A DNA stretch of 64,000 nucleotides from contig OY282378.1 of the NCBI GenBank assembly GCA_958295835.1, positions 3,125,694 to 3,189,693 of the forward strand, in the 5' to 3' direction. Of the stretch, positions 1-8,750 are shown in pieces (within the stretch, counting starts at the first letter, position 1; each line of letters starts with the position of its first letter). The position numbers and the translations under genes were made by a program. The DNA is from an uncultured Gammaproteobacteria bacterium (GTDB taxonomy: Bacteria; Pseudomonadota; Gammaproteobacteria; HK1). The notes below the pieces were generated by a model. The model was not told where the DNA came from. It ran no database searches and saw only the letters and a program-made list of their open reading frames with translations.

Positions 1-339
1 AAGTTTCGCCGGTCACGCGCCCGGAAACGAGGCCCCATCGGGCCGACCCTCGACCATATTCGGACGGCTCTTGAACCGTGGCTGGGACGTGCCGGATTCG
101 ACCGGAGCCCGGTGGCGCCCAAGCTCAGCTTCAGGGTTCCGGCCGAGGACGATCCAGCGACACGGATCAGGTTGAAGCTCGAAATCAACACGACGGAGAC
201 CAAGGCGTTCGACCCACCCCTGACGGTTCGCTTCGACATCGAAAACCCGTGGTTCTCCGGCGGGGCGGATGTAGCGACGTTTTCCCGGGAGGAGATGCTG
301 GCCACCAAGCTGCGCGGCATTGACGAGATCACCCATCGC
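1..339 (+). pseudogene. Remnant of AbiEii/AbiGii-type nucleotidyltransferase
   Basis: The reading frame is open from the left edge, so the 5' end lies outside the window. The translation has the hallmark central part of the AbiEii/AbiGii nucleotidyltransferase family: a strand reading LKLEINTTE, then PWFSGGADVATFSREEM and LATKLR. In intact family members the last motif is followed by a helical region starting with a KGRDLFDL-like stretch. Here similarity stops after about base 339 and the frame runs into unrelated residues, just before the convergent flavoprotein gene that ends at 405. Family members act as type IV toxins or abortive-infection proteins that transfer nucleotides. Loss of the C-terminal part makes this copy a likely relic, although the missing N-terminal part cannot be judged. 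Confidence 0.6.
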
Positions 340-404
340 CACGGCGGGCGCGTCTATGTCGCCGCTCGCCGGGCTACCCGGATGCGCTCAAGGCTTCGAT
401 CCGA

Positions 405-2444
405 TCACACGACGACCCGGTCGCGTTTCACCACGTCGGCGCCGTCGAGGGTGCGGGCGTAGAGATGTCCGGCATGGACCGCGGAGGCGATGAGATCCGG
501 CGCCTCGCAGTCACCGATACGCTTCAGGCTCCGGATGCCGGCATCGGCGAGGCGCGCGGGATCGGCGGCAAGCTCCAGATAGAGCGCGTCGTCCGGCTCG
601 CGCGAGGTCACGAGCACCACATGGCCGCAGTCCATCGGCCGCTCCCGGCCGCTGTAGGTGCAGGCCAGCATCGCCCGGCTGCCGTCGAAGGCGAGCAGCA
701 TCCGGGCGGTGACGATCTCGATCCCGAGCTCCATCAGGCGCGCCTGGATGCGCGACTGGTCCAGGGTGTATTCGCAGATCGGCGAGACGGAGTCGGCGCT
801 GGTCACGAAGATCACGTCGTTGCCGCGCGCCCTCAGCGCTTCCGTGACGACCCCGCCCATGTAGAAGTGGTCGTCGTCGTAGACGAGCACCCGGCCTTCG
901 ATGCTCTTGCCCGCCATCACGTCGTCGGGCGTCGAGATACGGGGGTGCCCGCGACCGTCGATGGGGTTGAAATTGGAACGGCCGATGCCGTCCGCCCGCC
1001 AGTGCGCGCCGGTGGCAATACAGACGTGCTCGAAACCGAACTCCAGCACCTGCGCGGCGTCGAGCGCGCTGTCGCGGTAGATCTCCACGTTGGGCAGTCC
1101 GGCGATCCGGCCCAGCCGCCAGTCCTTCACCCGCGCGAAGCTGGCCAGGCCCGGAAGGAGCGCCTCGCGCCGGGCGCGCCCGCCCAGCTCCACCGTCGCC
1201 TCCGCCAGCGTCACCTCGTATCCCCGCTGGCCGGCGGCGCGCGCCGCCTCCAGCCCCGCGGGGCCGGCGCCGACGATGAGCACCTTCCCGTCGCCGCCCC
1301 GGAGCGGAATCGTTTCGGGGTGCCAGCCGCGGCGCCACTCCTCGCCCATGGTCGGGTTCTGGGTGCAGCGGATGGGAGCCCCCAGCCCGTCGCCCATGAT
1401 GCAGACGTTGCAGCCGATGCACTCGCGGATGTCCTCGAGGCGGCCTTCCTCGATCTTCTTCGGCAGGAAGGGATCGGCGATCGAGGGCCGCGCCGCGCCG
1501 ATCATGTCGACCAGGCCCGCCTTGACGATCGAGACCATGCGGTCGGGGCTCGTGTAGCGCCCCACGGTGAGCACCGGTCTGGACGTCACCTGCTTGACGA
1601 AGGCGACGTACTCCTCCTGGGCGCCCTCCTCGGCGAAACGGGCGGTGCGGGCGTCGGCAGGGAAGTTGGCGATGTTCACGTCCCAGAGATCCGGCAGCTC
1701 GGCGAGGTGTTCGACCAGCGCCCGGCCGTCCCCGTCCGCAGTGATCCCCATGTCGACGTCGAGATTGTCCACGGCGAAGCGGATCACCACCCCGCAGGTG
1801 TCGCCGACCGCCTCCCTGGTCTCCTCCAATAGCTCCCGGATGAGGCGGGCGCGGTTCTCGAAGCGGCCACCGTACTCGTCCGTCCTCCGGTTCTGCACCG
1901 GCGAGAGGAACTGGGCCGGCAGGTAGCCGTGCGCGGCGTAGACGTAGACGAGATCGAAGCCCGCTTCCCTCGCCCGTAGCGCCGAGGCGCGGTGGTTTTT
2001 CCGGAATTCGCGGATGTCCGCCTTGTCCATGGCCCGGGTCTGGCCCGTGCCGTGCCAGACCGGCATGGACATGGGAGCCGCCGGTGCCACCCGCGAGAGG
2101 CGGTTCGCGGAGGCGTAGCCGCCGTGCCACAGCTCGACGCCGGCGAGCGCCCCGTGCTTGTGCACACGCTCCACCATCGCCGCCTGGTTCCTCACGTCAC
2201 CGTCATCCCACAGGGTGCAGTACGGATAGGAGTGATCGTCGGAGGATGGATCGGTGGAGCAGTACTCGGTGCAGACCACCCCCCAGCCACCCTCGGCCTT
2301 GATCTCGCGCATGGCGTTGAGCGTGCGGGGCATGGCAAAGCCCATGCCGGAGCAGTGCGGCACCTGGTAGAAGCGGTTGGGCGCGGTGACCGGCCCGATC
2401 CGGACCGGCTCGAAGAGAACGTCGTAGCGTGGATCGCGGGGCAT
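405..2444 (-). CDS. TMADH/histamine-dehydrogenase-family flavoprotein (NADH:flavin oxidoreductase)
   Basis: A 679-residue protein with the trimethylamine dehydrogenase architecture. An N-terminal old-yellow-enzyme TIM barrel (about 1-350) is followed by a 4Fe-4S motif CIGCNVC and a C-terminal FAD/ADP-binding half with GAGPAGLEAARA. The segment NRFYQVPHCSGMG puts Cys31 where TMADH has the Cys that covalently binds FMN (Cys30). ARPSIADPFLPKKIEEGR is also typical. The family oxidatively demethylates or deaminates amines (trimethylamine, dimethylamine, histamine) and passes electrons to an electron-transfer flavoprotein; the substrate here is not known. The frame stays open upstream of 2444, but homology begins at MPRDPRYDVLFEP, so that ATG was chosen. 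It is divergent from and almost abutting a Rieske monooxygenase remnant, which suggests methylated-amine metabolism and a rearrangement in its promoter region. Confidence 0.85.
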   Translation of the reverse strand: MPRDPRYDVLFEPVRIGPVTAPNRFYQVPHCSGMGFAMPRTLNAMREIKAEGGWGVVCTEYCSTDPSSDDHSYPYCTLWDDGDVRNQAAMVERVHKHGALAGVELWHGGYASANRLSRVAPAAPMSMPVWHGTGQTRAMDKADIREFRKNHRASALRAREAGFDLVYVYAAHGYLPAQFLSPVQNRRTDEYGGRFENRARLIRELLEETREAVGDTCGVVIRFAVDNLDVDMGITADGDGRALVEHLAELPDLWDVNIANFPADARTARFAEEGAQEEYVAFVKQVTSRPVLTVGRYTSPDRMVSIVKAGLVDMIGAARPSIADPFLPKKIEEGRLEDIRECIGCNVCIMGDGLGAPIRCTQNPTMGEEWRRGWHPETIPLRGGDGKVLIVGAGPAGLEAARAAGQRGYEVTLAEATVELGGRARREALLPGLASFARVKDWRLGRIAGLPNVEIYRDSALDAAQVLEFGFEHVCIATGAHWRADGIGRSNFNPIDGRGHPRISTPDDVMAGKSIEGRVLVYDDDHFYMGGVVTEALRARGNDVIFVTSADSVSPICEYTLDQSRIQARLMELGIEIVTARMLLAFDGSRAMLACTYSGRERPMDCGHVVLVTSREPDDALYLELAADPARLADAGIRSLKRIGDCEAPDLIASAVHAGHLYARTLDGADVVKRDRVVV

Positions 2445-2483
2445 GGTTCCTTTATCCGTTCGACCATGCCACAGCATAGCCGC

Positions 2484-2741
2484 ATGGGGGAGGACTTCGA
2501 CAGGTCCGCCTTCGGGCTGCACCCCTGCCAGGTGCGCGTCGCCCACGGCCTGATCTTCATCTGCCTGGCCGAACCCGGCGACCCGGAGATATGGGACGTC
2601 ACCACGATCAAGGACACGAGGATCATCATCGACAACCAGAAGGGCGTGAACTCCGGGCACTACCGGCCGGGACCCCATGCCCCGGCGGAATCGTATCCGG
2701 CCGCCTTCACGCGCTGGTACCTCGAGCGCCTCGCCTCCTGA
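2484..2741 (+). pseudogene. Internally deleted Rieske monooxygenase of glycine betaine/stachydrine type
   Basis: The frame encodes two non-adjacent pieces of a GbcA-like Rieske oxygenase. The first, MGEDFDRSAFGLHPCQVRV then GLIFICLAEPG, matches the end of the Rieske domain of glycine-betaine monooxygenase large subunits. The second, from IWDVTTIKDTR through DNQKGVNSGHYRPGP to RWYLERLAS, matches their extreme C-terminus. About 200 residues between them, including the mononuclear iron site, are missing, as is everything before the first piece (the Cys-His cluster ligands). The product cannot be a functional oxygenase. GbcA-type enzymes remove one methyl group from betaine to give dimethylglycine. 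The remnant abuts the divergent TMADH-like gene, so a betaine/methylamine cluster probably once stood here. Confidence 0.75.
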
Positions 2742-2843
2742 TCGGAGAGCCGCCGTTTCGACCGGCGGACGGCCGGTGCGTCATGTTCCCTCGCTTGACC
2801 GGATTTCGCATACATTATCGGAGCGGCCTGGCTGGAATCCGTA

Positions 2844-2952
2844 TGAACCGGTGGAATCGCATGGCCTGCTTTCTTCACATCGTCCGGCAACCCCGTCGCA
2901 TCGCCGGCCGCCCGGCGTGAACCGGTGGAACCGTGTAGCCTGCATTCTTCAC
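2844..2952 (+). repeat. Decayed direct repeat, period 74 bp
   Basis: Two 35-base copies start at 2844 and 2918. Both begin TGAACCGGTGGAA and both end CTTCAC, with five mismatches between them. They fill the gap between the Rieske remnant and the aminotransferase gene. The period is close to that of the duplications at 19 kb and at 25-26 kb. Confidence 0.7.
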
Positions 2953-3002
2953 CGTGCCGCTGAAGCGAGAGCGCGGAAGCCAAAGGGGAGGGAGGACCCA
3001 CC

Positions 3003-4214
3003 ATGAAGGAGCACTACTACCTCGACAACGCCTCGACGACCTGGCCCAAGCCCGAGCCGGTGTACCGCTTCATGGACGCCTTCTTCCGCAGCCACGGGGT
3101 CAACCCCGGCCGGGCCGGGCATACCCTGGCGATCGAGGCGGAGCAGATGATCTTCGAGACGCGGCGCCTGCTCGCGCAGTTCTTCGGCTTCCGCGGCGAT
3201 CCGAATCGGGTGGTGTTCACCCAGAACGTCACCGACTCGCTGAACATCGCGCTGTTCGGCCTCGTCGGCGAGGGGGACCACGTCGTCACCACGCGGGTCG
3301 AGCACAACTCCGTGCTGCGCCCGCTCTACCACCTCGAGCGCGACCACGGGGTGCGGGTCACGCGGGTCGGGGCGGACGCCGAGGGCTACGTGGACCCCGA
3401 TGCGGTCCGCGATGCGCTTCGCCCGCGCACCCGGGTCGTGGTCGTCAACCACGGCTCGAACGTGCTCGGCTCGGTCCAGGATCTCGCCGCGATCGGTGCG
3501 GCCGCGCGCGAGGCCGGAGCCGTCTTCGTCGTCGATACGGCACAGAGCGCGGGCGTGCTCCCCATCGACATGGACGCGCTGGGGATCGGCGTCCTGTGCT
3601 TCACCGGCCACAAGGGCCTGTTCGGGCCGATGGGGATCGGGGGGATGATCGTCGCCGAGGGCGTCGAGATCCGCCATGGCCGGGTGGGTGGCACCGGCGT
3701 CGATTCGATCTCGACGTTCCAGCCCGACGCCTACCCACATCGCCTCGAAGCGGGCACCGGCTCGATCCCGGGCATCGCGGGCCTGAACGCCGCGCAGAAA
3801 TGGTTCGCGGATCTCGGCCGCGCTCGGCCCGGCGCCGCATCCGACGCCGGCCACGCCACCGCATGCGCACACGCGCTCGCCCACATCGAGTCCGTGGAGG
3901 TGAGCCACATCCGCCACATCCGGAGAGCGCTCGACGCCATGGATGGGGTCACCGTCTACGGGCCGCACGGGAACCGCCCGCGGGTCGCCACGCTGTCGTT
4001 CAACGTAGAGGGCCTGCCCGCGACCCAGGTCGGCGAGATGCTCGACGCCGACCACCACGTTTGCGTGCGCGCCGGCCTGCACTGCGCGCCGCTCGTGCAC
4101 GAAGACCAGGGCACGGCGGGGATCCTGGGCGCGGTGCGGATCGCCCCCGGCTTCTTCACCGACGATGAGGATCTGGAACACGCGCTCGGAGCGATCGCGG
4201 AGCTGGCGGAATAG
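3003..4214 (+). CDS. Cysteine-desulfurase-like class V aminotransferase
   Basis: A 403-residue PLP enzyme of fold type I, full length for the family. The N-terminus YLDNASTTWPKP, the internal VVNHGSNVLGS and the lysine motif FTGHKGLFGP (Lys204 as Schiff-base residue) place it with the cysteine desulfurase/selenocysteine lyase-like class V aminotransferases. A C-terminal RAGLHCAPLVHE segment supplies Cys361 at the position of the catalytic persulfide cysteine. Such enzymes mobilise sulfur (or selenium) from cysteine derivatives. No iron-sulfur assembly genes lie beside it, so a stand-alone role is likely. A purine-rich ribosome binding site (GGGAGGAC) precedes the ATG at 3003. Given the selenoprotein at 23.4 kb, selenium delivery is a conceivable but unsupported role. 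Confidence 0.8.
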   Translation: MKEHYYLDNASTTWPKPEPVYRFMDAFFRSHGVNPGRAGHTLAIEAEQMIFETRRLLAQFFGFRGDPNRVVFTQNVTDSLNIALFGLVGEGDHVVTTRVEHNSVLRPLYHLERDHGVRVTRVGADAEGYVDPDAVRDALRPRTRVVVVNHGSNVLGSVQDLAAIGAAAREAGAVFVVDTAQSAGVLPIDMDALGIGVLCFTGHKGLFGPMGIGGMIVAEGVEIRHGRVGGTGVDSISTFQPDAYPHRLEAGTGSIPGIAGLNAAQKWFADLGRARPGAASDAGHATACAHALAHIESVEVSHIRHIRRALDAMDGVTVYGPHGNRPRVATLSFNVEGLPATQVGEMLDADHHVCVRAGLHCAPLVHEDQGTAGILGAVRIAPGFFTDDEDLEHALGAIAELAE

Positions 4215-4321
4215 GGGGGGATGCGTCCATCGCGCCCCTTTGCCTGGGCACCGGCCTTCGTCGGAGGCTTTGCCACCTTCGCCGGGTGGCGGAGTGCCTG
4301 CCGCACCTGAAACGCGCTACG

Positions 4322-4966
4322 ATGAACGCCATGACGACGACCGAACCCGCGACGACCGCCCCGGCTTCCCGGCAGCGCGCGCTGGCCTCCCTCCTGTGCG
4401 ACCTCCTGCCGTCCCAGGGGAGCTGGAGCGACGATGCCTACCTGTGGCTCACCGACCACACCTCCCGCCTGATCGAGTTCACCGACGGGCACGTTCAGGA
4501 ATTGCCCATGCCGACCGATGCGCATCAGGCTGTCCTCGCGTTCCTCTATCGCCTGTTCCATGACCATCTCAGGCCGCGCGGCGGCGTGGTGAGGTTCTCC
4601 GCGCTACGCATGCGTATCCGCGAGGGCAAGTTCCGCGAGCCCGACCTGATGATGTTCCGCGACCGTTCGGACCCCCGCCGTCAGGATCGCTACTGGCTGG
4701 GCGCGGATCTGGTGGTCGAGGTCGTGAGCTCTGACGATCCGGATCGGGATCTGGTCGAGAAACGCGCGGACTACGCCGAGGGGGGGATCCCGGAGTACTG
4801 GATCGCGGACCCGCGCGACGAGACGATCACGGTGCTCACGCTGAAGGACAACGTGTATGTCGAGCACGGCGTGTTCGGATGCGGCGGGGTGGCCACGTCG
4901 CCGCTGCTCGAAGGCTTTGCCGCCGAGGTGTCCGCGGTGTTCGACGCCCCGAAGTCGGACGCGTGA
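4322..4966 (+). CDS. Uma2 family endonuclease-like protein (DUF820)
   Basis: About 214 residues with the PD-(D/E)XK-like core typical of Uma2/DUF820 proteins: REPDLMMF, then LVVEVVSSDDPDRDLVEK, then GIPEYWIADP. The family is very common in cyanobacteria and scattered in other bacteria. It is predicted to be nuclease-like, but its physiological role is not established. Several in-frame ATGs (4286, 4322, 4331) are possible and none has a strong Shine-Dalgarno sequence. 4322 is a compromise, and the conserved region only begins around residue 25. It stands alone, 107 bp after the aminotransferase gene and convergent with the acyl-CoA dehydrogenase gene. Confidence 0.8.
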   Translation: MNAMTTTEPATTAPASRQRALASLLCDLLPSQGSWSDDAYLWLTDHTSRLIEFTDGHVQELPMPTDAHQAVLAFLYRLFHDHLRPRGGVVRFSALRMRIREGKFREPDLMMFRDRSDPRRQDRYWLGADLVVEVVSSDDPDRDLVEKRADYAEGGIPEYWIADPRDETITVLTLKDNVYVEHGVFGCGGVATSPLLEGFAAEVSAVFDAPKSDA

Positions 4967-5050
4967 GTGCGTCTGACCGGAACTCGTTCAAGACACGATT
5001 CAACGTTCGCGGCCTCGGTGACAACCCGGTCCTCGTGCCGTCCCGCATCC

Positions 5051-6181
5051 TCACAAGCCGACGTAGCGCTTCAGGTGGTATGCCTCGTCGCCGAACATGA
5101 CGTCGATCATGGTCAGCCGCTTGAAGTAGTGGCCGACGCCCATCTCCTCGGTCATGCCCATGCCGCCGTGGAGCTGGATGGCGTGCTGGCCGATCAGCCG
5201 TCCGTGCCTGCCGATGAGGTGCTTGGCGCCGGAGACCGCCTTCGCGCGCAAACCGGGGTCGGGGTCGCCGAGCCGAAGCGTCGCCACGTACATCATCGAC
5301 CGCGCTTCCTCGCTCGCCATCCACATGTCGGCGAGCTGGTGCCGCGGGACCTGGAATGCGCCGATGGGCCGGCCGAACTGTCTGCGCGTCTTCAGGTACT
5401 CCGTGGTATCGCGCATCATGACGTCCATCACCCCGACCGCCTCCGCGCAGAGTGCGGCGATGGCCCGTTCCGCCACCGCCTCGACCACCGGCAGGGCGCC
5501 TTGCGGGTCGCCGAGCACCGCGCCGCCGCCCACCGCCACGTTCTCGAACGCGACCTCCGCCGCGCGCAGCCCGTCCACGGTGCGGTAGCCGCGCAGCTTC
5601 ACTCCACTCGCAGCGCGATCGACGAGGAACAGCCCGATGCCGTCCCGATCGCGGGAGGCTCCGCTCGTGCGTGCGGAGACGATGAGCTTGCCGGCGGTGG
5701 CGGCGCCGGGCACCACGCCCTTGGCGCCGTGGATCACGTAGCCGCCGTCGCGCCGTTCGGCCCTGGTCTCGACATCGAAGAGATCGTAACCGGACCGGGC
5801 TTCCACCCAGGCGAACGCGAGCTTGAGTTCGCCGGCGACGAGGGCGGGAAGGATGGCCTGTTTCTGGGCTTCGGAGCCGGCCATCGCTACCAGATTGCCG
5901 CCGAGCACGACGCTCGGGAAGTACGGCTCGACCACGAGGCCGGCGCCGAACGCTTCCATCAGCACCATCATCTCCACCGCACCTCCGCCGATGCCGCCGC
6001 AGGTTTCGGGCACGGTGACCCCCAGCCATCCGAGATCCGCCATTTGCCGCCAGCTTTCCTCGCTGTAGCCGAGATCGCTCGAGACGAGCGCGCGGCGCCG
6101 GTCGAGCGAGCAGGTCTCCCGCACGAAGCGCTCCGCGCTGTCCTTGAGGAGCCGTTGCTCCTCGCTCAGAGAGAAATTCAC
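5051..6181 (-). CDS. Acyl-CoA dehydrogenase, small-subunit type
   Basis: A 376-residue acyl-CoA dehydrogenase-like flavoprotein. It starts with a GTG at NFSLSEEQRLLKDSAERFV, the usual N-terminal helix of the family. LGWLGVTVPE and GGIGGGAVEMMVLMEAFG follow, and the C-terminal bundle contains QLHGGMGMTEEMGVGHYFKR. It is the downstream member of a tandem with the acyl-CoA dehydrogenase at 6459-7655. Pairs of a roughly 400- and a roughly 370-residue subunit are known to form mixed tetramers, for example in steroid side-chain degradation, and this pair fits that pattern. The substrate is unknown. The 277-bp gap to the upstream gene leaves open whether the two are co-transcribed. Confidence 0.85.
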   Translation of the reverse strand: MNFSLSEEQRLLKDSAERFVRETCSLDRRRALVSSDLGYSEESWRQMADLGWLGVTVPETCGGIGGGAVEMMVLMEAFGAGLVVEPYFPSVVLGGNLVAMAGSEAQKQAILPALVAGELKLAFAWVEARSGYDLFDVETRAERRDGGYVIHGAKGVVPGAATAGKLIVSARTSGASRDRDGIGLFLVDRAASGVKLRGYRTVDGLRAAEVAFENVAVGGGAVLGDPQGALPVVEAVAERAIAALCAEAVGVMDVMMRDTTEYLKTRRQFGRPIGAFQVPRHQLADMWMASEEARSMMYVATLRLGDPDPGLRAKAVSGAKHLIGRHGRLIGQHAIQLHGGMGMTEEMGVGHYFKRLTMIDVMFGDEAYHLKRYVGL

Positions 6182-6458
6182 GGGCCGGCTCCGATGCACG
6201 GGCCTGCACGTCTGGCCCGGATACGAGTCGGGAGCGCGAACCGGACGGACCGGAACGATGCATTCCCGGCGTTTCGGGACCGCGGGCGGGCGGACCAGGG
6301 AAGGACTCGCCGCCCCCGCTGGCCGGACGCCGCCGGACCGGCAGGCACATTGGACGTGATTGACGACGGGTTCACGGCCTTGGCGCCATTGAGAGCCCGC
6401 TGATCCGGGCACCCGGGAACGGGCCGGCACGCGGGTGGAAGAACCAGCAGGCGCCGGC

Positions 6459-7655
6459 TCACGGCCCCAGCACCATCCTGGCGATAAGGTTCCGCTGGAT
6501 CTCGTTGGTGCCTCCGTAGATCGAGGTCTTGCGGATGTTGAAGTACGCGGGGGCCAGCCCCGCCGCGTACTCCGGCCCCACCGGCGCCCCGTTCCAACCG
6601 TACTCCATCGCTTCGGGAACGCAGGGCGCCGCGTAGTTGCCCATGGCCTTCATCAGCATCCCGGAGATCTTCTGCTGCACGTCGGTGCCACGGATCTTGA
6701 GCATGTTCGCCTCCACCCCCGGCGACTTGCCCTGCTCCGCGTCCATCAGAGCGCGCAGCTCCGTGTATTCAAGGGCGGTCAGCTCGATCTCGACCTCGGC
6801 CACCGAGCGCATGAAATCGGCGTCTTCGGCGAGCAGCGCACCGCCCACCCGGTGCCGGCGCGCGATGTCCTTCAGGTAGGACAGCCGCGCCTTGGACGCC
6901 GCGATGCCGGCGATGCCGAAGCGCTCGTGCCCCAGCAGGAACTTGGCATACGTCCAGCCCCTGTTCTCCTCGCCGACACGGTCCTCGACGGGCACCTTCA
7001 CGTCGGTGAGGTAGACGGTGTTGATCTCCCGGCCGCCGTCGATGGTGGTGATCGGCCTGACCTCGACCCCGGGGGCGCGCATGTCGATCAGCAGGAAGGA
7101 GATCCCCTCTTGCTGCTTGGCTTCCGGGTCCGTGCGCACGAGGCAGAACATCATGTCCGCCCACTGGGCGAGGGTGGTCCAGGTCTTGGTACCGTTGACG
7201 ACGTAGTGGTCGCCGTCGCGGACCGCCCGGGTGCGCAGACTGGCGAGATCGGAGCCGGCGTCCGGCTCCGAGTAGCCCTGGCACCACCACGTCTCGTTCC
7301 GCGCGATGGCCGGCAGGTACCTCGCCTTCTGCGCGTCGTCGCCGAAGGTGCAGATCACCGGCCCGACCATCTTTGGCCCGAAGGGGATGATCCGCGGCGC
7401 ATTGGCGCGCCCCATCTCCTCCTCGAAGATGTAGCGCTGCACGGGAGACCAGCCCGTGCCGCCATGCTCCACCGGCCACGAATAAACGAGCCAGCCCTTC
7501 TCGGCGAGGATGTCCTGCCAGCGAAGATAGTCTTCCTTTCCGAGCGTCAGGAAGCGCTCGACCTTCGTGCGGAGATCTCCGGGCAGCCGCTCCTCGATGA
7601 ACGCGCGCACCTCTCGCCGGAAATTACGCAGCTCGTTCGTGAACTCCAGATCCAT
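6459..7655 (-). CDS. Acyl-CoA dehydrogenase, large-subunit type
   Basis: A 398-residue acyl-CoA dehydrogenase. The N-terminal domain (MDLEFTNELRNFRREVRAF) is followed by the FAD/substrate-binding strand region WWCQGYSEPDAGSDLASL. The C-terminal bundle ends with KTSIYGGTNEIQRNLIARM, the classic family ending. The ATG at 7655 is preceded by GAGAGGAACC, a good ribosome binding site, so it is preferred over the upstream ATG at 7682. It lies upstream of the second acyl-CoA dehydrogenase and divergent from an SDR gene. That neighbourhood suggests beta-oxidation of a branched, cyclic or sterol-derived acyl-CoA. Confidence 0.88.
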   Translation of the reverse strand: MDLEFTNELRNFRREVRAFIEERLPGDLRTKVERFLTLGKEDYLRWQDILAEKGWLVYSWPVEHGGTGWSPVQRYIFEEEMGRANAPRIIPFGPKMVGPVICTFGDDAQKARYLPAIARNETWWCQGYSEPDAGSDLASLRTRAVRDGDHYVVNGTKTWTTLAQWADMMFCLVRTDPEAKQQEGISFLLIDMRAPGVEVRPITTIDGGREINTVYLTDVKVPVEDRVGEENRGWTYAKFLLGHERFGIAGIAASKARLSYLKDIARRHRVGGALLAEDADFMRSVAEVEIELTALEYTELRALMDAEQGKSPGVEANMLKIRGTDVQQKISGMLMKAMGNYAAPCVPEAMEYGWNGAPVGPEYAAGLAPAYFNIRKTSIYGGTNEIQRNLIARMVLGP

Positions 7656-7767
7656 CGGTGGTTCCTCTCGATGACTCGGCATCGTTGCCGCATTCGGTGC
7701 GAGGCGTCAATCGCCTTCACCGAGAGCGGTGAAGTATTCTGGATCGGTCCGCTTTCGAGGAGGGTCC

Positions 7768-8532
7768 ATGAGCGTTCGCGAGAAAGACGACCGGCCCGTC
7801 TGGGCGCGGGGCATCGCGGGGCACGTTGCGCTGGTGACGGGGGCCGGGCGCGGCCTCGGGCGTGCATGCGCGCTGGCGCTCTCCGAGGCCGGCGCACGGG
7901 TCATCGCGGTCTCGCGCACCGAGAGGGAGCTCGCCAATCTCGCCGGGGAGGCGCCCGGCCCCGTCGAGACATGGGTGGAGGACGTGGTTGGCGATGCCCT
8001 TCTGGCGCGCATCGAGGCGCTCGATCGGCTCGACGTGCTGGTGAACAACGCGGGAACCAATCGGCCGCAGCCGTTCCTCGAAGTGACCGATGAGGTGCTC
8101 GACGGGATGCTGAACCTCAACGTCCGCGCCGCGTTCCGGGTTGCGCGCAGCGCGGCGCGGGTGATGATGAAGCGCGGGAGCGGATCGATCGTCAACATGA
8201 GCTCGCAGATGGGCCACGTCGGATCGCCGCGGCGCACCGTCTACTGCATGACGAAGCACGGCATCGAAGGGTTGACCAAGGCGATGGCGGTCGAGCTCGG
8301 GCCGCACGGGATCCGGGTGAACACGGTGTCGCCGACGTTCATCGAGACGCCGCTCACCCGTCCGTTCCTCGAAGATCCGGATTTCGCCGAGTTCGTGATG
8401 GGCATGATCGCGATGAAGCGCCTCGGCACCGCCGACGAGGTCGCGGCGGCGGTGCTCTACCTCGCCTCCCCGGCATCGGGCATCGTCACCGGAACGAGCC
8501 TGCGGGTCGATGGGGGCTGGACGGCACACTAG
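7768..8532 (+). CDS. Short-chain dehydrogenase/reductase
   Basis: A 254-residue classical SDR. The Rossmann motif VTGAGRGLGRA is followed by VNNAGTN and the catalytic triad region, with serine in NMSSQMGHVG and YCMTKHG supplying Tyr and Lys. The C-terminal end is GTSLRVDGGW. It is expected to oxidise or reduce a hydroxyl/carbonyl group with NAD(P). The substrate cannot be read from sequence. The start at 7768 follows a strong AGGAGG, so it is chosen over the in-frame ATG at 7729. It is transcribed divergently from the acyl-CoA dehydrogenase pair and could share a pathway with them. Confidence 0.88.
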   Translation: MSVREKDDRPVWARGIAGHVALVTGAGRGLGRACALALSEAGARVIAVSRTERELANLAGEAPGPVETWVEDVVGDALLARIEALDRLDVLVNNAGTNRPQPFLEVTDEVLDGMLNLNVRAAFRVARSAARVMMKRGSGSIVNMSSQMGHVGSPRRTVYCMTKHGIEGLTKAMAVELGPHGIRVNTVSPTFIETPLTRPFLEDPDFAEFVMGMIAMKRLGTADEVAAAVLYLASPASGIVTGTSLRVDGGWTAH

Positions 8533-8750
8533 ATTCGTCCTCGACACTACATATTCCAGACACGTTGTCGAACAATGGGTTATTGATGGCCAGGGACAGG
8601 AATCCCGCCAAGGGGTCGGCACGTAGAGCCGTCCGCCGGCTGTGTGTGTGAATCGCCCGCACGCGGGCAGTGAGGGCGTCGAGCGCGAGCAGACGAAGCA
8701 CATGCAAGAAATCGAAGAAATACCCTTGGTTCCGGCGATGCGGGGCCAGG

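Noticed and set aside
8533..8750. A promoter or riboswitch in front of the LivG gene
   Set aside because: The 217-base gap is slightly more AT-rich but shows no conserved aptamer pattern or clear -35/-10 pair.
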